Below are positions 8,515 through 15,887 of a stretch of DNA of 37,127 nt, piece by piece. The DNA is from Dehalococcoidia bacterium. Lineage in GTDB: Bacteria; Chloroflexota; Dehalococcoidia; GIF9; AB-539-J10. Position 1 is the stretch's first letter. Each line of letters starts with the position of its first letter. The DNA lies in the NCBI GenBank assembly GCA_030611085.1, contig JAUWQI010000013.1:1-37127 (forward strand), read 5' to 3'. A program made the position numbers and the translations under genes. The notes beneath the pieces are model-generated. The model did no database searches. It saw only the letters and a list, made by a program, of their open reading frames with translations, and was not told the origin of the DNA.

Positions 8515-9000
8515 ATGGCAATGGGAAGATGGAGGCGAGAGCGTGAACTTATTCCCTGGAGACCTATCAGGGAAATAGACGAAATATTCGATGAGATGGA
8601 ACATCATTTTGAGGATGTTTTTGGTCGGCCTTTCTTCCCGGTAACATGGAAGCGAGCTCCTGCGGTGAGGGCATGGTCGCCGCCCCTGGAAGTGTTTGAA
8701 AGGGAAGATGAATACATCGTGAAAGCTGAACTTCCAGGGATGAAAAAGGAGGAGATTGACATCTCAGTCATAGGAGATACCTTGACTATCAAAGGTGAGC
8801 GAAAGACTGAGAAAGAAGCTAAAGAAGAGGATTACTATCTGTGTGAGCGTTGCTATGGCAGCTTCGAGAGGTCTCTTTCCTTGCCCACCGCTGTGGAAAC
8901 TGGAAAGGTAGAGGCTAAGTACGAGAATGGTGTTTTAGAGATAAAACTACCTAAAATTCCTGAAGCTAAGCCTAAACGAGTTGAGATTTCTGTTAAGTAG
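8515..9000 (+). CDS. Hsp20/alpha-crystallin small heat-shock protein
   Basis: A 161-aa ATP-independent holdase that binds unfolding proteins. The N-terminal region (WRRERELIPWRPIREIDEIF) is typical of bacterial class A sHSPs. The alpha-crystallin domain spans about 54-160, with the VKAELPGMKKEEIDI segment, the SFERSLSLP strand and the A-x-x-x-NGVLEIKLPK signature. The C-terminal tail is very short (RVEISVK). A strong ribosome binding site, GAAAGGAGG, precedes the ATG. I saw no CIRCE operator upstream. Confidence 0.96.
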   Translation: MAMGRWRRERELIPWRPIREIDEIFDEMEHHFEDVFGRPFFPVTWKRAPAVRAWSPPLEVFEREDEYIVKAELPGMKKEEIDISVIGDTLTIKGERKTEKEAKEEDYYLCERCYGSFERSLSLPTAVETGKVEAKYENGVLEIKLPKIPEAKPKRVEISVK

Positions 9001-9105
9001 AATTTGCAATCTTCTGCTTCTCAACCTCATAGACAACAGGCTGAAAAGGAAATTGTAATAGCTTAGAGATTATCAAAAGGGGGACCAAGATATAGGAGGT
9101 GACCA

Positions 9106-9618
9106 GTGAATTTAAAAGCTCTACACAAACTGAGGTATGGTTTATATGTGGTAAGTTCTAGGAAGGACGATAGATTTAATGGATTGATTGCCAATGGGAT
9201 AACACAGGTCAGCGCTGTGCCAGCTAATTTTGTTGTTTCTATAAACAAGGAGAATCTTACCTATGAATTTATCAAAGCAAGCAAGGTGTTATCGATTGCG
9301 GTTCTTTCCAAAGAGGCTCCCTTGGAGTTCATCGGCCGCTTTGGCTTCAAATCAGGGAGGGAGATAGATAAATTTGAGGGCGTAGACTATAAGGTAGGCA
9401 AAACTGGAGCACCCATAGTTCTGGATAACACACTAGCTTATGTAGAAGCCAATGTTATCAATGAAGCAGATCTGGGAACTCACACTATATTCATAGCGCA
9501 AATGGTGGATACTGCAATCATCAAGGAAGGTGAGCCAATGACATACGACTACTATACTGATGTTTTACGGGGACCCACATCTAAGAGAGCACCACTTTAC
9601 TTTGAACAGATGTGGTAA
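9106..9618 (+). CDS. Flavin reductase-like protein (paralogue of the Hrb flavin domain)
   Basis: A 170-aa FMN-binding flavin reductase domain with a GTG start after TAGGAGGTGACCA. LRYGLYVVSSRKDDRFNGLIANGI at the N-terminus, SKEAPLEFIGRFGFKSGREIDKF in the middle and TGAPIVLDNTLAYVEANVINEADLGTHTIFI are shared almost line for line with the next gene. It stops just where that protein begins its rubredoxin domain. The pair is therefore a tandem duplication in which one copy lacks (or never gained) rubredoxin. Probably an NAD(P)H:flavin or redox-partner reductase for the downstream oxygen-detoxifying enzymes. Confidence 0.9.
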   Translation: MNLKALHKLRYGLYVVSSRKDDRFNGLIANGITQVSAVPANFVVSINKENLTYEFIKASKVLSIAVLSKEAPLEFIGRFGFKSGREIDKFEGVDYKVGKTGAPIVLDNTLAYVEANVINEADLGTHTIFIAQMVDTAIIKEGEPMTYDYYTDVLRGPTSKRAPLYFEQMW

Positions 9619-9700
9619 AGAGCTGGCAATACCCTATTTGTGAGTCTAGTAAGAACTTTTCGGGCAAATTAAACAGGGCGTATCAGAGTAAGGAGGGGTA

Positions 9701-10387
9701 ATGGATACTAAAGCATTGCACCAGATAAGTTATGGTTTATATCTAATAAGCTCGCGCAAAGGAGGTAAACTTAATGGGCAAATTGCCAACACCCTGTTTC
9801 AAGTTACCTCCGAACCACCCACTATTGCAGTGTGCATCAACAAACAGAACTTCACTCACAGTTTTATTCATGACAGCCGTGTTTTCACAGCCTCGATTTT
9901 ATCCCAAGATACACCTCTACGTTTTATAGGGGACTTTGGTTTCAAATCAGGAAGGGATGTCAACAAACTTGCCCAAGTGAATTACAAGATAGGAAAAACT
10001 GGAGCTCCCATAGTTCTGGAGCATGCCTTGGCCTATGTGGAGGCAGAGGTTATCAATGAAATGGATGCTGGAACCCATACCATTTTTCTAGGGAGATTGT
10101 TGGAGGCGGAAACTCTAAAGAGTGGTGAGCCCATGACTTATGCCTACTACCATGAAGTGAAACGTGGCTCCACACCTAAGACAGCCCCCACATTCATAAA
10201 AGAAGAGAAAAAGGTTAAGAAATTGGCTAGATACAGATGTACTGTTTGCGGCTATATATATGACCCTGAAGAAGGTGACCCCGATGGCGGAATAGCCCCC
10301 GGAACTTCCTTTGGACAGATACCAGATGACTGGGTCTGTCCCGTGTGCGGTGCAAGAAAAGACCAGTTTGAAAAAATGGAGGAATAA
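9701..10387 (+). CDS. hrb: Flavin reductase-rubredoxin fusion (high-molecular-weight rubredoxin)
   Basis: A 228-aa protein preceded by AAGGAGGGGTA. Residues 1-165 are a flavin reductase domain and 176-228 a complete rubredoxin with CTVCG (Cys180, Cys183) and CPVCG (Cys213, Cys216). This architecture matches Hrb of acetogens such as Moorella, an NADH:rubredoxin oxidoreductase that feeds electrons to diiron proteins (rubrerythrin, FprA). Its stop is 3 nt before the rubrerythrin-fusion ATG, so the electron donor and its likely acceptor are coupled. The gene symbol follows the Moorella usage. Confidence 0.93.
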   Translation: MDTKALHQISYGLYLISSRKGGKLNGQIANTLFQVTSEPPTIAVCINKQNFTHSFIHDSRVFTASILSQDTPLRFIGDFGFKSGRDVNKLAQVNYKIGKTGAPIVLEHALAYVEAEVINEMDAGTHTIFLGRLLEAETLKSGEPMTYAYYHEVKRGSTPKTAPTFIKEEKKVKKLARYRCTVCGYIYDPEEGDPDGGIAPGTSFGQIPDDWVCPVCGARKDQFEKMEE

Positions 10388-10389
10388 AA

Positions 10390-11274
10390 ATGGAACTTAA
10401 GGGAAGCAAGACTGCCGAGGCCTTACAAAGAGCTTTTGTTTCAGAAACGCAGGCGCATAATAGATATACATATTTTGCCGTTGCCGCCAAGAAAGCTGGT
10501 CTTGAACAAGTAGCTGACATATTTTCGGAGGTAGCTTTAAATGAAGCAGAACATGCCGAGCATGAGTTCAATTTCCTCGGTGGTATTGCAGATGCCGAGG
10601 AAAACTTGAAAGCAGCGGCCAGACGTGAGCACTATGAATGGACTGAGATGTATCCCGAATTGGGAAACATAGCGTGGGAAGAGGGCTTTACCGAAATTGC
10701 TGACTTTTTTCAGAGGATGAGCAAAGTTGAGAAAAAACATGAGAAATTATTTCTCCAACTGCTAGAAAACTTGGAAAGGGGTCAAGACCTGGAAGGGAGG
10801 ACAGTAGGACATTCTGCCGTTGAAATGGCTCAGCTCATGTTGCCCCATCAGGCTAACCCCGCGGGATATGTGCACGGTGGGGAATTAATGAAGATGATGG
10901 ATAATGCTGCTGGCGTTGTAGCCTGCCGCCATGCTCGTACTAACGTTGTGACTGCTAATGTAGAGGAAATAAATTTTCACCACCCTGTGCGTGTTGGAGG
11001 CCTGGTTCTAATACACGCGCAGCTCACTTTTGTCAGCCGGTCATCTATGGAAGTTCGCATAGAGCTTGAAACAGAAGATCTTGTCACAGGATTCAGATTG
11101 CAAGCCCTGACCGCCTACTATAACATGGTAGCCCTGGATACTGAGGGGAGACCTATGCGCGTACCATCTCTAATAATAAGCACCGAAGAGAAAGAGAAGC
11201 TCTTCAAGGAAGGACTGGCAAGATACAGAAATAGAAAGAAGAGGAAAGCGCGGATTGAAAAAGTAGAGGAGTGA
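10390..11274 (+). CDS. Rubrerythrin diiron domain fused to a hotdog acyl-CoA thioesterase
   Basis: A 294-aa two-domain protein. Residues 1-130 are a rubrerythrin ferritin-like domain with diiron ligands in order: Glu19, the ExxH Glu52/His55, Glu80 and Glu83 in REHYEWTEMYP, and the ExxH Glu114/His117. Where rubrerythrin normally continues into a C-terminal rubredoxin, this protein has a hotdog domain (about 137-260) of the BACH/YciA acyl-CoA thioesterase type: HQANPAGYVHGGELMKMMD with candidate catalytic Asp171, then NFHHPVRVGGLVLIHAQLTFV. A basic tail (RYRNRKKRKARIEK) ends it. One uninterrupted frame with uniform codon use argues for a true fusion. The Hrb immediately upstream may supply rubredoxin in trans. 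Peroxidase activity is expected from the ligands; the thioester substrate is unknown. Confidence 0.92.
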   Translation: MELKGSKTAEALQRAFVSETQAHNRYTYFAVAAKKAGLEQVADIFSEVALNEAEHAEHEFNFLGGIADAEENLKAAARREHYEWTEMYPELGNIAWEEGFTEIADFFQRMSKVEKKHEKLFLQLLENLERGQDLEGRTVGHSAVEMAQLMLPHQANPAGYVHGGELMKMMDNAAGVVACRHARTNVVTANVEEINFHHPVRVGGLVLIHAQLTFVSRSSMEVRIELETEDLVTGFRLQALTAYYNMVALDTEGRPMRVPSLIISTEEKEKLFKEGLARYRNRKKRKARIEKVEE

Positions 11275-11278
11275 TGAC

Positions 11279-11674
11279 ATGACAATGATAGAAAACCTGA
11301 GCAAAGAACAATTAGAAGGGATATTAGAAGCAATACCGGTAGAAATTTCTTTCGTTGATGAAAATGGTTTAGTTAAATTTTGGAATAAACACGAAACGAG
11401 GATTTTTAAACGGCCGGTTTCTGTAATTGGGAAATCAGTTCAAAATTGCCACCCAAAGCAGAGCGTGGATAAAGTAAACCAAATATTGTCTGATTTTAAG
11501 GGTGGCAAAAGAAATTCAGCGGAATTTTGGATAAATCTTGGGGAGAGGAAGGTATATATTAGATATTTTGCTGTGCGGGATAAAGCAGGAAGGTATCTAG
11601 GCACACTGGAAGCCACTCAGGATATCACGAAGATAAAAGAGATTGAAGGAGAAAGAAGACTTTTAGAATATTGA
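11279..11674 (+). CDS. Single-domain PAS protein (DUF438-type PAS)
   Basis: A 131-aa protein consisting almost only of a PAS domain. AIPVEISFVDENGLVKFWNK, SVIGKSVQNCHPKQSVDKVNQIL, AEFWINLGERKVYIRYFAVRD and YLGTLEATQDIT closely follow the C-terminal PAS domain of DUF438 proteins; no DUF438 or output domain is attached. PAS domains sense redox, oxygen or small ligands, and the Cys-His-Pro (NCHP) site is the notable conserved spot here. It is 4 nt downstream of the rubrerythrin fusion within the oxygen-defence cluster, so a sensory or scaffolding role there is plausible but unproven. Confidence 0.88.
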   Translation: MTMIENLSKEQLEGILEAIPVEISFVDENGLVKFWNKHETRIFKRPVSVIGKSVQNCHPKQSVDKVNQILSDFKGGKRNSAEFWINLGERKVYIRYFAVRDKAGRYLGTLEATQDITKIKEIEGERRLLEY

Positions 11675-11837
11675 AAGGTGAGTAAGGCGAAGCCAAGAGA
11701 AATAAGCCTATAGTGTACTGGGGAGGAGGAATTGACTGGAACAAACGGTTATTTGACGAACTCAGAATTCTCTCGGATGGCATCCACAACTTCGCTTAGC
11801 AGCATTCTTGCCCAATAACGGAAAGGAGGTAGTAAGG

Positions 11838-11867
11838 ATGGGAGCAAAGTTACTTACAACTCCCTAG
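11838..11867 (+). other. Possible 9-codon leader ORF with a strong ribosome binding site
   Basis: GAAAGGAGGTAGTAAGG precedes an ATG that opens only MGAKLLTTP before TAG. A second short ORF (11869-11952) starts 1 nt after that stop and runs into the ferritin start region. Either a translated leader or remnants of a decayed gene; the remaining 11675-11830 shows no gene. Confidence 0.3.
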
Positions 11868-11910
11868 GATGAAGTTAGACACAATGAATACTTTAGATTC
11901 TTCTGGAGCA

Positions 11911-11947
11911 GTAGATAAAACGACGGAAAAGGAGGTAGATAAAAATG
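11911..11947 (+). repeat. Direct repeat of a gene-end/ribosome-binding segment (copy 1)
   Basis: TAGATAAAACGACGG-AAAAGGAGGTAGATAAAAATG closely matches the junction between the DPS-like ferritin gene end and the superoxide reductase start (12416-12449). This copy lies upstream of the ferritin gene, where no upstream gene ends. Confidence 0.7.
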
Positions 11948-12442
11948 GGTAACAAAGGAAAAGAAATCGTCAAGATGAACGTCGATGAGTTAATCGATAA
12001 ACTTAACAGGGCTTTTGCGGATGAGTGGCTGGCATACTACCAGTACTGGGTAGGCTCGAAAGTAGTTAGAGGACCGATGAAGGAAGCGGTTATTGCTGAA
12101 CTCACAGAACATGCTGGTGATGAGCTTCGGCATGCTGAGATGCTCACAGGGAGGATAATACAACTTGGTGGCACACCCATTCTAAAACCAGAAGACTGGT
12201 ATAAGATGACGAATTGCGGATACGATGCTCCAGAAGACCCTTCTGTAAGAGTTATATTGGAACAGAATATAAAGGGCGAGCGGTGTGCAATTGATGGGTA
12301 TAATCGGCTGCTTGAAACCACCAGAGATAAAGACCCAGTTACCTACAACATTGCGCTCCAGATTCTCCAAGATGAAATAGAGCATGAAGAAGACCTTCAA
12401 GCCCTCTTGGAGGATATAGATAAAACGACGAAAGGGAGGTAA
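11945..12442 (+). CDS. DPS-like ferritin-family protein (thioferritin/DPSL type)
   Basis: A 165-aa four-helix ferritin-like protein. Candidate diiron ligands are Glu27 (ADEWLAYYQY), Glu60/His63 (DELRHAE), Glu112 (GERCAIDGY) and Glu144/His147 (DEIEHEED). Cys91 and Cys114 flank helix 3, the cysteine pair described for DPS-like proteins of archaea and some anaerobes, which oxidise iron with peroxide and store it in a 12-mer cage. No heme-binding methionine of bacterioferritin is evident. A very strong ribosome binding site, AAAAGGAGG, precedes it. It lies between the PAS gene and superoxide reductase, consistent with handling peroxide and free iron. Confidence 0.85.
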   Translation: MGNKGKEIVKMNVDELIDKLNRAFADEWLAYYQYWVGSKVVRGPMKEAVIAELTEHAGDELRHAEMLTGRIIQLGGTPILKPEDWYKMTNCGYDAPEDPSVRVILEQNIKGERCAIDGYNRLLETTRDKDPVTYNIALQILQDEIEHEEDLQALLEDIDKTTKGR

Positions 12443-12449
12443 GGAAATG
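12416..12449 (+). repeat. Direct repeat of a gene-end/ribosome-binding segment (copy 2)
   Basis: TAGATAAAACGACGAAAGGGAGG spans the last codons of the ferritin gene and the ribosome binding site of the superoxide reductase gene. It pairs with 11911-11947. Confidence 0.7.
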
Positions 12450-12794
12450 AAATTTGGAGACATTCTAAAAAACAAAGAGGCTGAGGGGAAGGAGAAACAT
12501 GTCCCTGTTATCGAGGTTGGCAAGGGAAAGGGTGAGAAGGGCGCAGACATTGTACATGTTGTAGTGGGGAAGGAAACTCCTCATCCCAATACCGTAGAAC
12601 ATCATATTGTTTGGATAGAGCTGTATGGAGTGAAGAAAGACGGGCAGGTAGTAGACCTGGGCCGTTCCGCCTTTGCGCCTTCCTATACCAACCCCAATGT
12701 GAGGTTTCAGGTGCCAGTGGGAGAATTCAGGTCCTTCTGTGCTCTTTCCTACTGCAATATACACGGTTTATGGGAAAACTGCATAGAAGTTTGA
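12447..12794 (+). CDS. Superoxide reductase (neelaredoxin, class II)
   Basis: A 115-aa protein that reduces superoxide to hydrogen peroxide at a mononuclear Fe(His)4Cys centre without producing oxygen. Ligands are visible: His18 in EKHVP (with the Glu16-Lys17 pair), His46 and His52 in TPHPNTVEHH, Cys103 and His106 in CNIHGLW. There is no N-terminal desulforedoxin domain, so it is the one-iron class II form, which takes electrons from rubredoxin. The flanking genes supply a rubredoxin source (Hrb) and peroxide removal (rubrerythrin fusion, peroxiredoxin). Start follows AAAGGGAGGTAAGGA, 4 nt after the ferritin stop. Confidence 0.96.
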   Translation: MKFGDILKNKEAEGKEKHVPVIEVGKGKGEKGADIVHVVVGKETPHPNTVEHHIVWIELYGVKKDGQVVDLGRSAFAPSYTNPNVRFQVPVGEFRSFCALSYCNIHGLWENCIEV

Positions 12795-12834
12795 AGAACC
12801 TATCCTGAGCATAAAATAAGGGAGGTGACTACGA

Positions 12835-13422
12835 GTGATAGTAGTAGACAAACCAGCGCCAGATTTTGAGGGGACAGCATACTTCGAGGGAAAAGTGCAA
12901 CAGGTAAAATTATCTGATTACAGAGGCAAATGGGTTTTGGTTTGCTTTTACCCCGGTGATTTTACCTATGTGTGCGCTACAGAAGTTGCCGGGATAATAA
13001 GAAACTACGAAAGTTTAAGGCAGTTTGGAGGGCAGGGTATTGCTATAAGTGCGGATTCTGTTCATTCCCACAAGGTTTGGGCAGAAACTAGCCCAGCGAT
13101 AACCGCTGCTCTGAAGGAAACAGGGAGGAAGCTTCCGCCAATGCCCATGGTGGCTGACCCAACTTTTGAGATAGGTAGAAAATATGGAGTTGTTGACGAG
13201 GATGCGGGCGTTGAAACTAGGGGCAGATTCATTGTAGACCCTGATGGCATAGTAAGAGGTTATGAGGTGTTGAATGCCACCGTTGGCAGAAATCTGGAAG
13301 AGACATTCAGGCAATTACAAGCTTTCAAATTTGTCAGGGATACGGGCAAAGTTACGCCCGCGGGATGGAAACCAGGCGAAGAGGGGATAGAACCGACAAT
13401 AGAAAACGCCGGCAAGATTTAG
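12835..13422 (+). CDS. AhpC/Prx-family peroxiredoxin lacking the C-terminal resolving cysteine
   Basis: A 195-aa thiol peroxidase with a GTG start behind AAGGGAGGTGACTAC. The active site is FYPGDFTYVC with Pro40, Thr44 and peroxidatic Cys47 (followed by ATE rather than PTE). The C-terminal VCPAGW of typical 2-Cys AhpC reads VTPAGW, so the resolving cysteine is replaced by Thr; the only other cysteine is Cys37. It must act as a 1-Cys enzyme, use Cys37, or be reduced by a partner. It closes the oxygen-defence cluster and removes the peroxide made by superoxide reductase. Confidence 0.94.
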   Translation: MIVVDKPAPDFEGTAYFEGKVQQVKLSDYRGKWVLVCFYPGDFTYVCATEVAGIIRNYESLRQFGGQGIAISADSVHSHKVWAETSPAITAALKETGRKLPPMPMVADPTFEIGRKYGVVDEDAGVETRGRFIVDPDGIVRGYEVLNATVGRNLEETFRQLQAFKFVRDTGKVTPAGWKPGEEGIEPTIENAGKI

Positions 13423-13694
13423 TGAATAGAGGCTATACGAATTACGGTCATTGCAATTCTTAGGATAGAGTCTGACTTAAGGGCAGTGATTATCCTTTGC
13501 TTATTCGTCTTGAACTTCATCCTTCCTGCAAGCTTCTTGCCTAGTACTTTGCTGCTGAGCCCGCACTAATCAGACCGGTGATGCCACCGCTACAAACCCC
13601 CTCACTAACCCCATGGTAAGCAATAAAAATAAGAGTTCAATAGCTCAGGCTCTTGGTTTTGGCTACATTTAATATTTAATCAGAGTTTAAGCAT
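13423..13694. other. Non-coding spacer before the ABC exporter genes
   Basis: No convincing gene. A small perfect hairpin CGGTG-ATGC-CACCG lies near 13577-13590 without a following T-run. A 33-codon minus-strand ORF exists near 13420-13522 but resembles nothing known. Confidence 0.5.
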
Positions 13695-13724
13695 TTGACA
13701 AATTAGTAAGAAAAATCATACAAC
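13695..13724 (+). promoter_or_regulatory. Candidate sigma70-type promoter of the ABC exporter
   Basis: A perfect -35 TTGACA, an 18-nt spacer and TACAAC (4 of 6 matches) as -10, in an AT-rich stretch about 40 nt upstream of the permease ATG. Confidence 0.45.
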
Positions 13725-13761
13725 ACTGATTCGGCGCTAGAGCTATAATAGGAGGAGGAAT

Positions 13762-14988
13762 ATGTTAAAAAATTTAAGGATTTCTTTCTTCTTAGCTTAT
13801 AAATCCATAACCAGAGGCAGGAAAAGCATCTCAATTGCGCTTGTTGTAATTATGATTATGATTTTTATTCTTCTTGGCTTTGTTTCTTCTATTTTACTTG
13901 GCGTAACAGATGCAATGAACAGGCAGATGATAGAGAATATGTACGCAAACATAGTTATCGAACCGGGAGAGGATGAAGACTATATTGTAAAGGCACCTTT
14001 GTTACAGAGAAAGATTAATAATATTCCCGGAGTAATAGGTAGTGCAGCCCATTATATTGTTCCAGCGACATTTACTTATGATGAAAATAAAGATGGCAAA
14101 GATGTTAAAACTGCCCTCTGGACAGTAGACTCTATTAAGCCGGAAGAGGAAATAAGAGTGACTGATATTCACCAGCACATGGTAGCTGGTGAATATCTGG
14201 AGGAGTCGGACCGCCAGGAAATTATTTTGGGACGAGAGATATCTGGTGGATATGGAGCCCAACTTCCGATAAAGTCTCTGGGTGGGGTGAAAGTAGGTGA
14301 TGAGATAACTTTGACTTTTAATAATGGTGTTCAAAGAGACTATGGAGTAAAGGGAATATTTAGCGCAAGTTTTCCTCTCGTTGATATACAGGCTTTTATT
14401 ACAGAAAGGGAGATGGAGTCTGTTTTAGGGGTACATAATAGAGCTTCAGAAATCCTGGTTAAAATTGAGCAAACTGGTCAAGAGGGAAGATACATTGAAG
14501 AACTTAGAAGAATTGGATTAGTAAAGGAAAAGATTCATCCCTGGACAGATTATATAGGGATGTTGTCGAGTGTAATTGACAGCCTTGGTAAGGTCAGATT
14601 GATGATTGCCGGATTTTGCTTAGTCGTAGCAGCTTTGGTTATCTATGTTATTATCTTTATTGATATTACTCATAAAAGAAAGCAGATTGGCATTTTAAAG
14701 GCCCTCGGCTTAGGGAAGGGGATAATCATTAATTCTTATATCCTGCAGGCTCTGTTCTACGCCATCTTAGGAATAGGATTGGGGCTGGCTGCAATCCATT
14801 TCTTACTCATACCTTATTTTGCCAGCCATCCTCTGGTTTTTCCTTTGGGATTTGTTAGTTTGGTTATGACTAAAAATTTGTTAATTTTTAATAGCCTAGT
14901 TCTATTCGTTGTCGCCCTCATTGCTGGTTTTATCCCTTCTTGGCAAACTGCTAGAGAAAATATCTTAAAAGCGATTTGGGGAAGGTAG
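13762..14988 (+). CDS. ABC transporter permease, FtsX/MacB family
   Basis: A 408-aa permease with the MacB/LolC topology. The first membrane helix is near 24-50 (ISIALVVIMIMIFILLGFVS), followed by an extracytoplasmic domain (about 55-270, including GREISGGYGAQLPIKSLGGVKVGDEI). Three helices follow: near 283-303, near 325-350 (with the cytoplasmic ITHKRKQIGILKALG loop that contacts the ATPase), and near 372-395. It ends ENILKAIWGR, the usual family ending. AGGAGGAGG precedes the start. The ATPase gene follows 9 nt downstream. Such transporters use ATP to push substrates from the outer leaflet or periplasm rather than across the inner membrane. Substrate unknown. Confidence 0.9.
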   Translation: MLKNLRISFFLAYKSITRGRKSISIALVVIMIMIFILLGFVSSILLGVTDAMNRQMIENMYANIVIEPGEDEDYIVKAPLLQRKINNIPGVIGSAAHYIVPATFTYDENKDGKDVKTALWTVDSIKPEEEIRVTDIHQHMVAGEYLEESDRQEIILGREISGGYGAQLPIKSLGGVKVGDEITLTFNNGVQRDYGVKGIFSASFPLVDIQAFITEREMESVLGVHNRASEILVKIEQTGQEGRYIEELRRIGLVKEKIHPWTDYIGMLSSVIDSLGKVRLMIAGFCLVVAALVIYVIIFIDITHKRKQIGILKALGLGKGIIINSYILQALFYAILGIGLGLAAIHFLLIPYFASHPLVFPLGFVSLVMTKNLLIFNSLVLFVVALIAGFIPSWQTARENILKAIWGR

Positions 14989-14997
14989 CTCGCTGTA

Positions 14998-15678
14998 ATG
15001 ATTAAAGTTGAAAATCTAAAAAGGATTTATCCCAGCAAAGTACCGGTAGAAGCTCTTAAAGGGATAACTTTTGAAGTTGAAAAGGGAGAGATTTTAGGCA
15101 TAATGGGACGAAGTGGAGCTGGTAAATCAACCCTGCTTCACCAACTTGGTTTGCTAGACAACCCAACCAGCGGCAAAATCATCATTGACGATGTTGATGT
15201 TCTTAAGTTATCCGATTCCGGGAAGAAACAATTCAGATTAGAGAGGCTGGGTTATATTTTCCAGGAATATACTCTTATACCGGAATTGACTGCTTTAGAG
15301 AATGTTTATTTGCTCTCGTGGGCTAACAGCAAAAACAGAAAGGATTATAAGAAAGCTGCTATAGAGTGCTTAGAAAGGGTGGAATTGGGGCATAGATTAC
15401 ATCATCTTCCCCATGAGCTTTCAGGAGGAGAACAACAGCGAGTGGGGATAGCCCGAGCTTTGGTTAATAACCCTAAGGTATTATTTGCCGATGAGCCTTG
15501 TGCTACTCTGGACAGCGAGTCAGCAGAAGCAATCCTTAAACTGTTAACTGAATTAAACAAAGAATTAGGCCAAACTGTTGTTATGATTACTCACGAACCA
15601 GAAGACAAAAGGTACGTGGAGAGAATCATTTATCTAAAGGATGGACTGATTGAGAAGGAAGAAAGGACAGTGTTATAG
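14998..15678 (+). CDS. ABC transporter ATP-binding protein (LolD/MacB-N type)
   Basis: A 226-aa ATPase partner of the preceding permease. Walker A is GRSGAGKS (37-44), the Q-loop lies in YIFQEY, the signature is LSGGEQQ (141-147), and Walker B is VLFADE (161-166) followed by PCATLD where almost all relatives have PTGNLD. The switch histidine is in MITHEPED. The catalytic residues are intact, so the PCATLD change is a peculiarity rather than evidence of inactivity. A hairpin directly after the stop separates this pair from the membrane-fusion gene. Confidence 0.95.
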   Translation: MIKVENLKRIYPSKVPVEALKGITFEVEKGEILGIMGRSGAGKSTLLHQLGLLDNPTSGKIIIDDVDVLKLSDSGKKQFRLERLGYIFQEYTLIPELTALENVYLLSWANSKNRKDYKKAAIECLERVELGHRLHHLPHELSGGEQQRVGIARALVNNPKVLFADEPCATLDSESAEAILKLLTELNKELGQTVVMITHEPEDKRYVERIIYLKDGLIEKEERTVL

Positions 15679-15700
15679 CCTGCTTCCCCAAAAGCAGGCT
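15677..15700 (+). terminator. Hairpin after the first ABC pair
   Basis: AGCCTGCTT / AAGCAGGCT forms a perfect 9-bp stem with a 6-nt loop, starting in the stop codon. There is no immediate U-run (AAACGAAACA follows), so it may be a weak terminator or an mRNA 3' stabiliser. Confidence 0.55.
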
Positions 15701-15887
15701 AAACGAAACATGCTATTTTGCGGTTTAAATTAAAGTTGCTATTATAATAAATGTGCAGTTTGTCAAAAATGAGGTGCTATTGGTGTAATCATACCAAAAT
15801 AGGAGCCCCAAATTAGCCATTTTGCTGATTACAGGATGAAGATAGCAAAGTAAACTCATAATGTAGAGAAGAGAGAGGTGAACAAAG

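Noticed and set aside
13420-13522. 33-codon minus-strand ORF after the peroxiredoxin
   Set aside because: Short, no family resemblance and a poorly spaced ribosome binding site; not supportable as a gene.
15743-15748. TATAAT as -10 of a promoter for the membrane-fusion gene
   Set aside because: The best -35 (TTGCGG, 19-nt spacing) matches only three positions; not enough to annotate.
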